From positions 81,193-145,192 of the forward strand of contig MNCI01005513.1 of NCBI GenBank assembly GCA_015680685.1: a stretch of 64,000 nucleotides of DNA. Reading direction: 5' to 3'. This DNA is from Gnetum montanum. Lineage: Eukaryota > Streptophyta > Gnetopsida > Gnetales > Gnetaceae. A model generated the notes under the pieces. The model was not told the DNA's origin and did no database searches. It saw only the letters and a list, made by a program, of their open reading frames with translations. The translations under genes and the position numbers were made by a program. The first letter of the stretch is position 1; the number at the start of each line of letters is the position of its first letter. Of the stretch, positions 45,242-57,996 are shown piece by piece.

Positions 45242-46760
45242 CTATACAATTTCCTTACCAAAGCCTTTTTGACAAGACCAAGTGTTAATCTTGTTTTGAG
45301 CATCATGAGTATAGTTAAGAGTTTGATTACAACCATAATTTTTACAACCAAATAAAGTATTATCCTCATGATCAAAATTACCAAACCTAACTATGCTTGA
45401 GCTTGAGCTTGAATTTTCATGTGTTGCTTCCTCTAAATTATTTGGTTGTTTTTCAGGAGTCTCCTCTTCTTGAACCTTGTTGTAATCCTTATTAAAATAG
45501 GTTAGTTGTTGAATCTCAACTTTTATGTCTGAGATCTCTTCTTTGACTTCAACATGAATAGCATCTAGCTTTGAAAGTACTAATTTCTTTACCTTCCTAA
45601 TCAAATGATGTAGAAGAAAAATTTCTTCTTTAAATTCACTATACCTCTTATCACACTTACCATCTTGTTCAGTCATATGTGAGGAATTTTCATCTATAAG
45701 CACCATGCATATGAGATGTGAATCTTTGGAAGAATTGCATGCTTCTTCTTCACTTTGCTCACCATCATCCCAACTTGTATAAAAGGTGGTATTTTTTGAT
45801 TCCTCATCATTGGATCTATTCTTTGGCTGTACCTTGCTATCACTAGGATCACTAGGACATTCAAAGGCCATATGGCCTCTTCCTCCACAAATGCAACATT
45901 CTATAGAAGAGAAAGCATTTAAAAAAATTTTACCTTTGTTTCTACCTTTGAAAAGATTGGGTCTTTGCTAAGATGTCCCTTTGTTTCTTCTTGTAAGTAA
46001 CTGCTGTAGTTTCCTTGAGAGAAAAGCAATCTCATCTTCACTACCCTCATCATGCTCATTTAACTCTTTCTCCTTGGAGGAAATCTTCAAAGAAAGGTCT
46101 TTCTTGGATCACTCCTTCGCTTATGAGATTCATTTCATAAGAAATGAGAGTAGTTTGAAGATCTTTAAATTTCAATGCTAAGAAATTTTTGATTTCCTCT
46201 ATAGCTATGACCTTTGGTCTGAACTATGGTTGTAGAGTTTAAGTCATTTTGATGATGACATTGCTTTTAGGTAGATATTTTCCTATTCCTCTAATACCTA
46301 CAACAAGATCATTAGCTCTAAAGAAGTAATCCTTTATTTTCTCACCTTTTTCATTTTGAGTTTATCATACTCACTTTGTAAAACTAATAATTTTGATTGC
46401 TTAACAATAGATGTTCCCTCATAAGTAGCTTCTAAATTTTGCCAAATTTCTTTGGCCATTTTACATCATGCTACTCTATTAAATTTAAATTTATTTAATG
46501 CACAATATAAATAATTTTTTTCTTTTGAATCAAACATGAACTTATCCTTTTCCTCTTGTGTCCATTTGTTGTGAGGCTTGACGATGTCGGTGGAGCATAG
46601 CCTTCAAGGATTGATTCTCATACTTCAAACTCCATGGATTCGAAGAACCCTTGCATTCTAGCTTTCCAATAGGTGAATTCAAATCCATTGAACATGGGTG
46701 GCTTTGTGTAAGATGTCCCATCCATTGTTCACTCTTAAAGTTGATGATGACAAAGAAGAG
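45242..46760 (-). pseudogene. Element I gag (Copia type, decayed)
   Basis: The N-terminal part (46760-45900) is broken, with pieces such as a KEFMFDSKEK-like block near 46520 and an IWQNLEATYEGT-like block near 46420. The CCHC knuckle CCICGGRGHMAFEC (about 45898-45855) is perfect. A 200-residue open tail follows (to 45242). It is rich in Ser, Asp and Glu and has a coiled-coil stretch (IHVEVKEEISDIKVEIQQL). This order is usual for Copia gag. The tail ends at a stop without the protease that normally follows. Confidence 0.7.
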
Positions 46761-46765
46761 TACAA

Positions 46766-46778
46766 GGCTTTGATACCA
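46766..46778 (-). other. Element I primer-binding site (tRNA-Met)
   Basis: TGGTATCAAAGCC on the minus strand, two bases from the LTR. Confidence 0.85.
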
Positions 46779-46780
46779 CT

Positions 46781-48000
46781 TGTGGATCATTGAAGTTAGA
46801 AAGGGGGAATGAATAAGTTTTCCAAATTAAAACTTTTTGAGACAAAGAACACACACATCAAATTTAATTTGGTTCCCCAACTTGGGTAGTCCACACTCAG
46901 AGGGTAGATCGCAAGCACACCTCTGGACTTTGTTGCACTCAAATGTGGTTTGAAGGGTCCACACCTTACACAATCTTCAAGTTCTACTCTAGAGTGTTGT
47001 GCCGCAACACTAACCACTCAACCTTGCAAGGTCCCATCAAGCTTGAAATATGGTTTCTAGGCTTTCACAATCTTTACAATCTTAAGCTTTGCTCCAAAAT
47101 GTTGTGCCATAACACCAATCACTCAATCCTGTAGGATCCCAACAAGCTCAAATAAGGTGCCTTCCTGCAAGAAGCACATCAACCCCATAGGGTGACAAGG
47201 GAGAACAATTGCAAGGGATGAATGCAACCTAGTTTGCTAATCCTTGTACTTTGAGGTATAGAACACTTTACAATGAACAAATGATGATAGAATTAAGAGC
47301 AACAATGATTATAAAGATAGAAAAATGATTAGATAATGATTGTACACAATATTACACATTTTCCAATGCATATGATGTCTTCTTATAGCTACTGTGTTTT
47401 CAAATCCATCTCGGAACTCGTGCAACAGCTAGCCAATGATCACTAATGATCATGGAAGACATCTTCTTCATGCATGAGATGTCTTCCTATGTTTTCCTTC
47501 TATTCTAGAAATACTTCTTTGTCTAGGAAAAATGTCTTTCTAAAATCTCTATTTTGGGAAGATTTCTTTGTTTGATGGAAGACATCTTTCTAAAACTAGC
47601 CATCATTCTTTGAAGACATCTTTGCTTGAGGAAAGACGTCTATTGTTTCTTGAAGATGTATTTGCCTATGCATCCTCCAATTTTTCCAAGAAATTTATTG
47701 TTTCTTAGAGACATCTTTCTTCAACCTTTCTTTGCATGATAAATTCATCATTCCTTATCCATAACCTTGATCTTTCACCTACTTCAATGATGATAACTTT
47801 GCTTATCCATGTTCTTTGAATTCTTTTCCTTTAAGCTTTCCTTTTCTAGATGAAACCTTGAGACCTTGTGGATGACTTTCTCCTTGTGTTTACACCAGTG
47901 TGTTCCTTGTCCTCTCATCTTGGTCCTATAATTACAACAATCACACACACAACCTTTGCCTCCATTTTAGTTAACATTTTGACACATCAAAAGGTCCACA
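46781..48000 (-). repeat. Element I 5' LTR
   Basis: 1220 bp, TGTGGATCATTG to GGTCCACA. It is clearly diverged from the 3' copy, so the insertion is old. Confidence 0.85.
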
Positions 48001-49422
48001 GCATTCTAGCTATAGTTTCCACATCTTTTGCTTTAGTAATATTGGCCGGTGGCATAACAAGAACATTAAAGGACTCTTTAATATGGTCTATTATGACCTC
48101 CATTAGTTATGCTACATCCTGATGTTGCATCCCCACAACTATAACTTCTTCTCCTATTTTTAATATTACTTGGAAAGATGCAACATTCCCCAAAATATGT
48201 TGTGTCCAATCTTCATCTTCTCCTAACTACAAAGAGACTTTTCCACTTGTGGATCCTATTGATATGATAAGCTTGTTGGGATTGTCTCATCCTCTATGCA
48301 TGCTAAAGACTTCATAGCTTCCCCAAATTATGGTTTTCGCAATCTACTATAAATGACTCATCAAGGATCTATAATCATGTTGTGTTGATAGACCACTTTA
48401 TCCTAGTCTATCGACAAGTGGTGTTGATCCACTAGGCCCTACTTGTTCCATTTTTGTGGCTAGGATGTTTTCTATCAATGTAGATCCTACTGCTCCCTCT
48501 ATTTCTACTAGCTTTTTAACTTGATCCTTCTTTGGTGATACTAGTTTAGAGATTTTAGCATATGAAGCATTTTGGGCTTTGTGGAGAACATTATTAGTAT
48601 AGCCCAAAATCTTTGCTTATCGACATAATCTTCTAATGAGACAAGGGAATGGCAGCATAGGTTTCCTTATCTTCTTTTCCTTAAATCTCCTTTGTATTTT
48701 CAAAAATAGTAAATGGGCAATATTGACCTAGAATTTCCCCATCAGAATGGTGCTTCCTCTAGTGACATAGGTCGAAATTATATTGAGTCTTTTTGTTGGA
48801 AACATGTGATATATCCCAACCCTAAAATAAATATTTTTGTCCATGGAAAATCTACTATTCTTCTTCTCACTAGTTCTATAGGTCCTTTATATCCATAAGT
48901 TTCTTGCCTTGGTGTTAGACCTTATAGATATTTGGGTGATATTGGCTTTGACATTTGGAATTTTTAGTGCCTTTGCTATTTCTTCTACTGAGTACAACAT
49001 AGTGACTTCCTTAATTTTTATAGTAGCATCATCCTATTTATTCTTCCAAAGCTAATAAACTTCCCTCAAATACCATTTACCATTACTTAAAATGATGGGC
49101 CATAAAGAAGAGGCTTATGTTCATGGACTTCAATAGGCATGAGCTCTATAAATGATCCAAAATTTAGCTCTACTATGATAGTGGACATAATGGACTTCTC
49201 TTGAATAGCTTGTAAACACTCATTTGAGAGTGTGATGCATTGTTCTTTCTCTAGAGTAGGTGGTGTATTAGCTTCTACCTATGTAGATTGCCTTGTTGTA
49301 CGTGTGGACTAATGGATGCTATAAGAGTGAGTCTCTTACTCCGCAGGTGGAGTTTGTTATCCAGCTTGTCCTCTTCCTCTTCCTTTGGATCTTTTCCTCT
49401 TGGTTGTGATGGTGGGAGGCAT
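48001..49422 (-). pseudogene. Element F extra ORF, N-terminal part
   Basis: It starts at 49422 with MPPTITTKRKRSKGRGRGQ, a basic, Gly/Arg-rich head like a nuclear-localising or nucleic-acid-binding leader. The body includes LSNECLQAIQEKSIMSTIIV, MLYSVEEIAKALKIPNVKAN, FRPMSLEEAPF and MLPFPCLIRRLCR. The last resembles the FPSLITxLCR block of the 'putative plant transposon protein' family found in ORFs downstream of pol in some Athila-like elements. That family link is from memory and weak. About eight stops or shifts are visible. Including the part beyond Copia I, the original product would be near 900 residues. Confidence 0.5.
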
Positions 49423-51355
49423 CTACAATCATGAAAAATTTTAAGATTACCCAAATAATTCAAAAAAAAAATCTCTATTAATTCATAATCCTTCCTCAAG
49501 TTTTTTGGGCTTTGATCAAAATCATGCCTTATTATCAATTTTGGTTTTAACTAAGATTGCAAAGTTAGAAAAATCTATAATTTGGATAAAATCTTTTTGA
49601 AAAAAAAAATCCTTAATTGAATAATCTCTAATGATTACAAGCAAATTTATCTTAGACAACCTATCATAATCTTTATTTGCTTTTCTAAAACATGTTCAAA
49701 TGGTTATTTGGAAAGAATCATTAATTTTATTAGCTTATGTTAGATTAGAATATAATCATCTCTTATGGTTCTTACCCTTACTTTGTTCTTTAAGGTGTTA
49801 GAAAAATTTGATGTAATTTACAAAAACAACATGTAGTACTCTCCCCCACAACTAAGTTAATCACTCCATGAGCAAAAGGAAACAAGAATGACTTAAATTG
49901 AACTTGTGGTAAGGAAGATATGGCTCTCTATAATTTGGAGGTCAAAAAAACAATATAAACTTCCTGTGTATGAAATGAATGAAAAAATTTCCCAATACCT
50001 TACACATACAAAGAGATTTTTATCAAGGATACATCATAGATACAACATTATGGATGTGATATTGCAAGGGCTAATATATTGTATCTATGATATCATCATT
50101 AAAATTTTTAAAATTTTGTATGATTTTTGATGAAAAAATTGAATAGAATGAATAGTCTAGAAGGTATAGAGATGGAATCAAGGATTCTTAATCATAGATG
50201 ATTCTTAGAACATAGGAATTATTTGTCGAAAGTGGGTGAAAGAAGGAGTTTGGGAAAGGTAAGTCAATTAAGCTTTTTAGGAAATGATTGGTTAAAATTG
50301 CCAAATATATGAATGAAGATGAGTATGGAGGAAAATAACAATGATTATGTAAGTGTTCTGAAGGCACAAGATGATGTAGAATTGTTCATCAGGCATGAAG
50401 CATAAGAGTTACATAAGTGGGTCCTCCCCAAACTGGGCTCTTGCATTTAATACCCTTGTATAACCACACTTACAAGTGTCTATAGGCTCTTAAGGAATTG
50501 AATGTAAATCATACTTGTCTTCCAAAACACACATGTTAGTATTGCCTCAATAAGAAAATAACACTATATCATACAAAAGCATCAAATTATGATTATATAT
50601 AATAGTGAGGTGGAAAGGTAGTAGTAGGGATTATAGAAAATGGGACATGAGGTATCTTTCCTTAGGCATAATAAATTCTATGTGTAATGTATGATTAGAA
50701 TGATCATTAGCCTTTCCATCCAAGATCCAAACTAAGTTCATATCACTTACTAGTAACATTGCATTGTATCATCCCAAAATTAACAACTACAAGACTATCA
50801 CAACTGCAAGAAATATTAAAATTTGGCAATGAAGTACAAAGAAGAAATTTATTAACAACACCATTTATTTTAAACAAGACTTAGCCATTGGATAGATGAG
50901 TGCCTTCAAAGATCAGTAACATGTCTTTGTAGCTCCATAACCAATGTGATTTTAAGAAACCTTGAAATTTCTGAGAAGTCACATACCTTCAAGCATGGGT
51001 AACATGTCTTTCCAGTGAAACCCCCAAAAAATTTTATTATATGAATTTATTAGGGTATTACTATGTCAACCTTACCAGAGGACTACCTTTAGACATGGGT
51101 ATCATGTCTTTCTAGTGACAAGGTAAGGTAACACTTATTTTAGAACATACTTCTATTTTTCATTAAAAATCAAGTAAATAATACAACTAACAATAGGATA
51201 AGACTTATAGTAGTAGCCTTAGAGAATCCACAAATCCCATTGATGTCACACCCTTTTCATTTCCTATTGGTTCTTCACTTTTCCATCGAGGCATAATGAT
51301 CATTAGTTTATTTTAGTTTTTATTATTAAATGAATATCGTTATGTTTGTGCTAAG
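49423..51355 (-). other. Element F 3' noncoding tail, left part
   Basis: It contains the conserved block GTGGGTCCTCCCCAAA at 50417 and TGATGTCACACCC near 51241, in the order seen in A, C and E. Between the ORF start and 50417 no other feature is recognised. It ends at CTAAG, the target site of element E. Confidence 0.6.
51351..51355. repeat. Target site duplication of element E, left copy
   Basis: CTAAG; the right copy at 57997-58001 is GTAAG, one mismatch. Confidence 0.65.
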
Positions 51356-52238
51356 TGATAAGCGGCAAGGTACCCCTACACCCAACCATAAGAATCACAA
51401 GCATTCATGCATGATTCGGTCAAATTCCGTAGATGGGACTAGCTGTGGCATCTAGATCACTATGCCTTAATCACAGTTCACTGTCTTCCCACTTGGACTA
51501 GTGGTAGCTCTGGCACATATGGTTTAGTCCAGAGTGAGGCATATGATTTTTATTATTTTATATTTTATTGTTCTATGATTAACAATAGGTTGAAACTTAA
51601 TTTATAATCAATTCAACTAATCTAATTGCTAATTAATAATTAACTACCCTAACATAAGTATTCAATCTTACTTCCCATGCACATCCTAAACACCTATAAT
51701 GCTATTGGATTACCAAATGTTAAGTGTTGCTGGAATTACCAAGAGTCATACGCATGCTCAAAGCAGTCATACTTATGTGCTTAATTAATTAACATGCATG
51801 AAAATGTAAATATTAATGAAGTACATGAAAAGTAAATTGCATGGAAAGTAAATCTAATCTAAGTCAAAGTGCTGTAATGAATAAGAATCAATCTTGTTCT
51901 TATTGCCATTCATGGAATATGTCCAGGTACATTGCCAATTGAATAACACTTTGTACAACTGACTTAGATCCACTCTATGGGCACTCATTGACATTCTCTA
52001 AGATTACAAAATAAAACTACAAGAATTTAGCTACTCTATTGACAAAACTATGAAAAAATCATTAAAAAACTGAGTTGAAATCGTGATCCAAAGCACTATA
52101 TTTATAGGTTGGTGTATACCTTGCGACAACGGATACCCGACATCACGTCTTGGATCCAATGGTGGATACCTGACATCGCATCTCGACCTTGACATCAGAT
52201 ACTTGACATTGAAGTTGACAAAAAAATTTGTTTCATCA
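51356..52238 (-). repeat. Element E 3' LTR
   Basis: TGATAAGCGG to TTTCATCA, followed by TACCCCCATGACTGAATG (polypurine tract). TATA box (minus) at 52099-52106. Near the terminus, GGATAC(C/T)(C/T)GACATC units recur three or four times (about 52130-52210) in place of GATATC palindromes. Confidence 0.85.
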
Positions 52239-54540
52239 TACCCCCATGACTGAATGAAAACTCATCCTTGAGTGTAGAAGAGAAGGAACAAGTTCCTTAC
52301 AAAATATTGGGAAGGTATGGGATTATTGACTGACATACAAACTAACTAGATGGAACAAAACAGATAGACTCTGGGTGCCACATAATAAAATTTTATTTGA
52401 GTGGATGCGTACAAAATGATAGAGTGACATAAAGACTGGACAGACATTGAAGATTAAAAAATTTGTAGAGGTCTTTAAGAATTCATTGAAGATGATTCTT
52501 CTTGTTGCCACTAATAGTGGAAAACTTCCAACCTGGATTGTTATGTTGATGCTTCTCTGGTTATGTAGATCATTCTTGAAGGGTGGATTGAAATTTCTTC
52601 TCATTACCCCATGGATCTAGCAAACATGCGACATTTGAGTTGCTATCTTGTATGTGCTACAATTTGCCGATGGTCATATCCTTTGTTGTTCCTCTCTTGG
52701 CTTTGTTTTTGTGCCTAGAAAAACACCTTCTTCCTTAGGTGTTTCTTTTAGCATCACATGTAGTCAGCAAAGGATCAACATTAGTTGTGGTAAATTTTCC
52801 TTAATAATTAGCCCTTTTTGGATCCCATAGTTTTCTTTTAAGCACAAGGTGATTACAACATACTATGCCCAAGGCTATGGGTTAACTAAAATCATCAAGC
52901 TATTGACATTATTTTGATCAAATACTATTAGTTACCATGATGTTCAAAAATAGGATCTTGGAAAATTTCAAAAAATTTAAAGTAGGTATCCCTAGCCCCC
53001 ACAACTAATAAGCATAACTTCGGAAGTACATAGGTTTTTGAATAATTGAAACCAAAGGTCCAATTCAAAAGATGGCCAAGAAATATTAATGGATATGGAA
53101 ATAGAAAAATAGGAAAAATTAGTGAAAAGATGAGAAGTAGTTCCAAAATCATGCATAAATTTAGAGAAACTATCATTGATGTTCTGGAAGATGTGAAGGT
53201 TAGTTTAAAGCCATGATCAACAAAAGTTATGCAAGTGGGTCCTCCCCAAAGTAGGCTCTTGCCATAATGCCCTTGCATAACCACTTCTGTAGATGTTCGT
53301 GGGCACTCAAGAAGTTAAATGTAGGCCATGCCTTTGTTCCACAAAACACACAACTACCATGGTTAGGATGTTACACTATACTACACACAACCAAAAGGCT
53401 CATAATCACATGCAACAATGAGGTGAAGAATGGAATGAGAAGTGATTGTAGAAATAGAGATGTAAGGTACTAGACCATGTTCATAACAAGTTCTTATGAC
53501 AAGTGTGATTAAAATGATCAACATACCTATCTGTCCAAGTTTAGACAAAGTTCATACCATGAACAGTGACCTCACATTGATGTGTTTCATCCTGCCAACC
53601 ACCATGAGTCCACAACCGCCTCAAAGAACAATCCTCACTCCAAAAAGAGAAGAAAAAAGAAGAAGAAAGGAAGGGCCTTAGTTAGAGGGATGCCTTCAGG
53701 CATGGGTAACATGTCTTTCTAGCCCCATAACCAATGCTTGTAGCCCATTATTGTGTCTAAGGAGTGTGCTTTGAATTCCCATCATTATTTATTATTTTTT
53801 ATCTTTTCCCTCTTTTTTGTGTGTTTTTATTTTGCTTTATTTTGTTTTTTATTTTTTTGTTTGAATGGGAACCACACCATGCAAAGACAAAGCTTCCTTT
53901 TTATTGGTTGATGAGGGAGTGATGATACATTCTAAGAGGAGTCATAAACCACATGAAGGAACTCAAGAAGAGAACCCAACAAGTCCCCTTGAGATCACAC
54001 CCTTTACCATTCCCACTTGGTGATTTCCTCTTTCTTCAAGGTACAATGATTATTGATTAATTTTAGTTTCATAAAAGAAGAACCAAATTGTTTCTATGAA
54101 AAAGACCTTTTATTCAAAGAACTAGAGGGATGGATGAGGTGGTCTCATTGCTTTACACAATTACTTATCCAATCATCTTGATAGCATAGCATAAAAAATC
54201 CAACACATAACGTTGACTTCTACATCATGACTTGGCAATATTATTAACAAAAACATAAAAGTACATTCATAAAGAAAAAAGAGAATGACTCAAGAAAAGA
54301 GAAAAATATAAAGAAATGAAAAAAATATTAAGAAATGGAAAACATATGAAGAATCAAAAAATTTTGGAAGAAATAGAAAAATGATAAAAAAAATTGTAAA
54401 ACAAAAAATAGGTGAAAAATACTTATTAGTTCTATAAGATATATGTGTCTAAGTACTTTATTTGGTCCATTTTCTTAAGTCTAGAACTAATAAGTAGATC
54501 CATTATCTCCATGCATCTTTGAAATAATCTCAAAATCTCA
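52239..54540 (-). other. Element E 3' noncoding tail
   Basis: Polypurine tract at 52239-52256. Conserved blocks GTGGGTCCTCCCCAAAG (53235), ACCACACCATGCAAAGAC (53871) and GAGATCACACCC (about 53992) are in the order of A and C. No credible ORF; those listed on either strand are short and lack motifs. Confidence 0.65.
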
Positions 54541-56981
54541 TTTTCAAGCCACTAGGTGTCTTCTAGTTTAGTACATAGATTGGTATTTGTTCACACACTT
54601 GTTCCTTAGCTTTGTTGTGGGTTGTTTTAGTATTTTGAATTTCTGGTGCATAGTTGCACTTTTTACTATTAGCAGTGATGCATGGATTTTGCAGTCTTTC
54701 CACAATGATAGGTTCATTGTTTATGTATTGTGTTGGAGTGGTGATGGTTATTGGCTTTTGTGTAGGACCAGAGGACGTTTATTGTGAAAAGGAAGGCATT
54801 GCACTAGATTGGCATTGTGTTTGCTTAGATGATGTGGTGGGTCCATGCATGGTTTGCTTCAGGTTATGGCCTTTCCTCCAGAAGGGACATTTCCTATGTT
54901 GCAGTTGAGGCCTACTAGTATTAGTATGTCTATGCACATTCACAACACAAGTGACATTTGTTTGTTGATATTGTGGTGTTGAACCTTCTTATGTTGCTAG
55001 CAGTGGCATGTAATTATGAGAATATTGAGGATATGCCAAAGGATGAAAGGTGTAAGGTGGTGACCTCATATAAGATGTTGCAGGATGTTGATATTTGGGA
55101 GAGTGGTAGTAGTGATTTGAGATAGAGGAAGTAGAACCAATCGGGAAAACAGATTGTTGAACATAATATTCATATGGTTTCAGCTGGTAGTAAGGGTAGG
55201 GTTGGTTTGGTGGTGGCCTTCCCCATGATTATGGTTGTTGCCACTACAGTTGATATTAGTGTTGAGGTTGGTAATAAATCCCTCTAGGATAGTACGGTTG
55301 GTTTTGGGGTTGTCTAAACTTACTACGTGGAAGAGGAAATCGCCTAGGCATGTACTGCTATGTAAATTTCAAATTTAATGCCCCTACTCAATACTCATGT
55401 AGATACAATAAGACTTGGCAATGGCCCTTTGGATTGTCATATAGGCAAATGTCACATCCACCATCCTCTTCAGTGGTTGAGTCTATAGCCTCTTCTTTTA
55501 TGACCATTTCTCCTTCTTGTCAAAAATTGTTCCTAGCTGTTTCTTGGTTCTTTTTCCTCCTTTTGTTGTGATCACTTGATTCATTCTATGCTACTCTCTC
55601 CTCTATGATTTCTTTGCAAGTTTTACCTTTCTCATTCATTAATTTTGACATCTCATCCAACTTTTCTTTAATCTCAATGATAAAATTTTGTATTGGCAAG
55701 GTTTGTTGTAAAATCACCTCATCGAGAGCTGCCTCTTTTTTCTTATCATAGATATGGGTGCTTTTCTTTTGTAGAGTTGGATCCTAGTTATTTTCCTCTA
55801 CATTCTCTCATCTACATAGCTCTCCTTCTTCTTTTGTCACATGCTTGATTAACTCTTTGATCTAATGGGTTTGTAGCTTGTATAATTGACCTGGATTAGA
55901 CATCCCAAGGGTCTCCCTTATTTCATTATGAAGCCCATCTATGATGTGGAAAAGTTGCCTTTCCTTAGAGAAACCATGGCCTAGGCACTTATGTAGTAGT
56001 GAATAGTATCTTTCCAAGGCCACTTCCAAGGGTTCATGATTTTCTTGCTTCCACTCTTGGATTTCTTTCCTTAGGTTGAACACTCTCACATAGGTTTTGT
56101 ATTTTTTGTTGAAAATTTCTACCATTGTGAACCACTAGTTAATGGAACTTGGTTCCAATGATCTATACCAACTTTAAGCTTCATTAATTAGTGTCCTAGG
56201 AAAGGGCTTAAGCTTTTGTTATCCACTTTCAATGTTGTATAAGGCATAGGCATCATGGAAGGAAAGAGCTTAAGCTTTTGTTACCCACTTTCAATGTTGT
56301 ATAAGGCACAGGCATCATGGAAGGCTTGTAGATGATGTTGTAGATCAGAATCATAGCCTCCCATGAACTTATGGATATTATTAATATCAAGCCTAGGTAG
56401 GTGACTTTCCTTGCAATGCCTATGAGGTATCTTAATTGCCTTTGTGATCTGCATCAAGCTCTTAGTGGCCAATAAGGGTTCATCATCTTTAGACATGTTG
56501 TGATGAAAATTCTATTTCTATTTATTTGATTAAAATGATTTTGTCTATGCTCATTTTGATGTCTTTGATTTTTCCCTTGGGTTCAGTTTTTATCTTTATC
56601 TTGACCCCGTAGTGGAGCTCCATCGCTATACCTATGTTCATCTTCATCAAAACTAGACATTGAATAGGAAGAGGAAGATGAGGAACTAGGAGAATCGCCA
56701 TGGCTTCTATAGGTCTCCCCATGATCCCTTGATTTATCTTTTTGAAGTTTAGAGGAGGTCCTAGGCCTTGAGACCCTCCTTGTTCTAGGACTTTCTCCAT
56801 CTCCTCTAGGATTGTCTGCACCAGTTGAATGTAGTCTTTGGGTGTAGTAAGGGTTCAAATGAGCATAGGAAACACCTATTTGAGGTTGTTCACTCCAATT
56901 TTCTTCAGTATATATCCTATCATTTCTCCTATGAGTGTTCTCATCATACGATGCACTATTGGTCCTATGTAAAGAAGACAT
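54541..56981 (-). pseudogene. Element E gag and linker (decayed)
   Basis: The start at 56981 (MSSLHRTNSASYDENTHRR) is aligned with MSSSSHKSTS of the other copies. The N-terminal basic/Ser-rich part runs to 56583. The core has LPRLDINNIHKFMGGYDSDL (about 56410) and HHLQAFHDACALYNIE, then MVEIFNKKYKTYVRVFNLRK at 56125. A degenerate knuckle, CDICLYDNPKGHC, lies at 55456-55418. A 62-bp tandem duplication (56201-56324) breaks the core. The Pro/Tyr-rich linker follows to about 54900. It ends in a piece equivalent to the tail after protease, so the protease itself was deleted. Confidence 0.7.
56201..56324. repeat. 62-bp tandem duplication in E gag
   Basis: 56201-56262 and 56263-56324 are near-identical, beginning AAAG(G/A)GCTTAAGC and ending CATCATGGAAGG. 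The length is not a multiple of three, so it shifts the frame. Confidence 0.95.
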
Positions 56982-57094
56982 GGTTTTCCCTGATAACATG
57001 TGTGACTTAAAATATTTATATTTTTTAAAAGATAGAGCGTTAATACCTTTACAACAATCATGTATAATATAACTAATCTAGATAACTAGCACCA

Positions 57095-57112
57095 TCCCTG
57101 ATAATGGCTCCA
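57095..57112 (-). other. Element E primer-binding site (degraded tRNA-Asp type)
   Basis: On the minus strand TGGAGCCATTATCAGGGA lies next to the LTR. About 14 of 18 bases fit the tRNA-Asp complement. Confidence 0.55.
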
Positions 57113-57113
57113 A

Positions 57114-57996
57114 TGATGAGTAGCAAGGTACCCCTACGTCCAACCATATGAATCACAAGTGTTCATGCACCATCTAGTTGAATTTCATGGATGGGACAAG
57201 TTGTGGCATCTAGATCACTATGCCTTGATCGTAGTTCGCTATCTTCCCACTTGGACTAGTTGTAGCTTTGTCATGTATGGTTTAGTCTAGAGTGAGATAT
57301 ATGATTTTCATTATTTTATATTTTATTGTTCTACAATTAATAATAGGTTGAAACTCAAGTTATAATCAATTCAACTAATCTAATTACTAATACATAATCA
57401 ACTACCCCATGATAAGTATTCGATCCCGCTTCTCGTGCACATCTTGAACACATATAACACTACTGGGTTACCAAACGTTAAGGATTGGTAGGATTACCAA
57501 GAGTCATATGCATGCTCAAAGCAATCGTACTTCTATGCTTAATTAATTAACATGCATAAAATGTAAATATTAACTAAGTATATGAAAAGTAAATTTCGTG
57601 GAAAGTAAATCTAATCTAAGTCAAAGTGCTACAATGAATAAGAATCAATCTTGATCTTATTACTACTCATGGAATATGTCTAGGTGCATTGCTAGTCAAA
57701 TAAGACTTCGTACAACTAACTCAAATCCATTCTATGGGCACTCATTGACTATTCTCTAAGATTATGAAATAAAACTACAAGAATTTGTCTACTCTATTGA
57801 CAAAACTATGAAAAACTCCTTAAAAAACTAAGTTAAAATCATGAGCCCAAGCACTATATTTATAAGCTAGTGTATACCCTACAACATTAGATACCCAACA
57901 TCATGTCTTAGATCTGACATCAAATACCCAACATCACATCTTAACCCCAACATTGGATACCTGATGTTGAAGTTGATGAAAAAACATGTCTCATTA
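57114..57996 (-). repeat. Element E 5' LTR
   Basis: TGATGAGTAGCAAGGTACCC to CTCATTA (final CA mutated to TA). TATA box (minus) at 57857-57864. Same length as the 3' copy. Confidence 0.85.
57857..57864 (-). promoter_or_regulatory. LTR TATA box, element E
   Basis: TATAAATA on the minus strand, about 130 bases from the LTR start, downstream of the CATC/GATAC repeats. Confidence 0.55.

Larger units (their letters stand above)
42249..48000 (-). mobile_element. Element I: Copia-type, gag-only, nested in F
   Basis: Two LTRs of about 1.2 kb with ends TGTGGA/TCCACA, a tRNA-Met primer-binding site, a gag with CCHC knuckle, and a polypurine tract. The target duplication is ACATT (42244-42248) and GCATT (48001-48005), one mismatch. 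The internal region is only 3.3 kb and shows no protease, integrase or RT motif, so it is a non-autonomous derivative. Assignment to Copia rests on the gag type and termini, since pol is absent. Confidence 0.8.
51356..57996 (-). mobile_element. Element E: Athila-like subfamily, gag-only, nested in F
   Basis: 6641 bp with two LTRs (about 883 bp), degraded tRNA-Asp-type primer-binding site, gag, a scrap of the protease tail, a long noncoding tail and polypurine tract. RT, RNase H, integrase and most of protease are absent. LTR and gag are clearly related to A-D but much diverged, so this is a separate subfamily. Flanked by CTAAG/GTAAG. The tails on both sides belong to element F. Confidence 0.8.
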
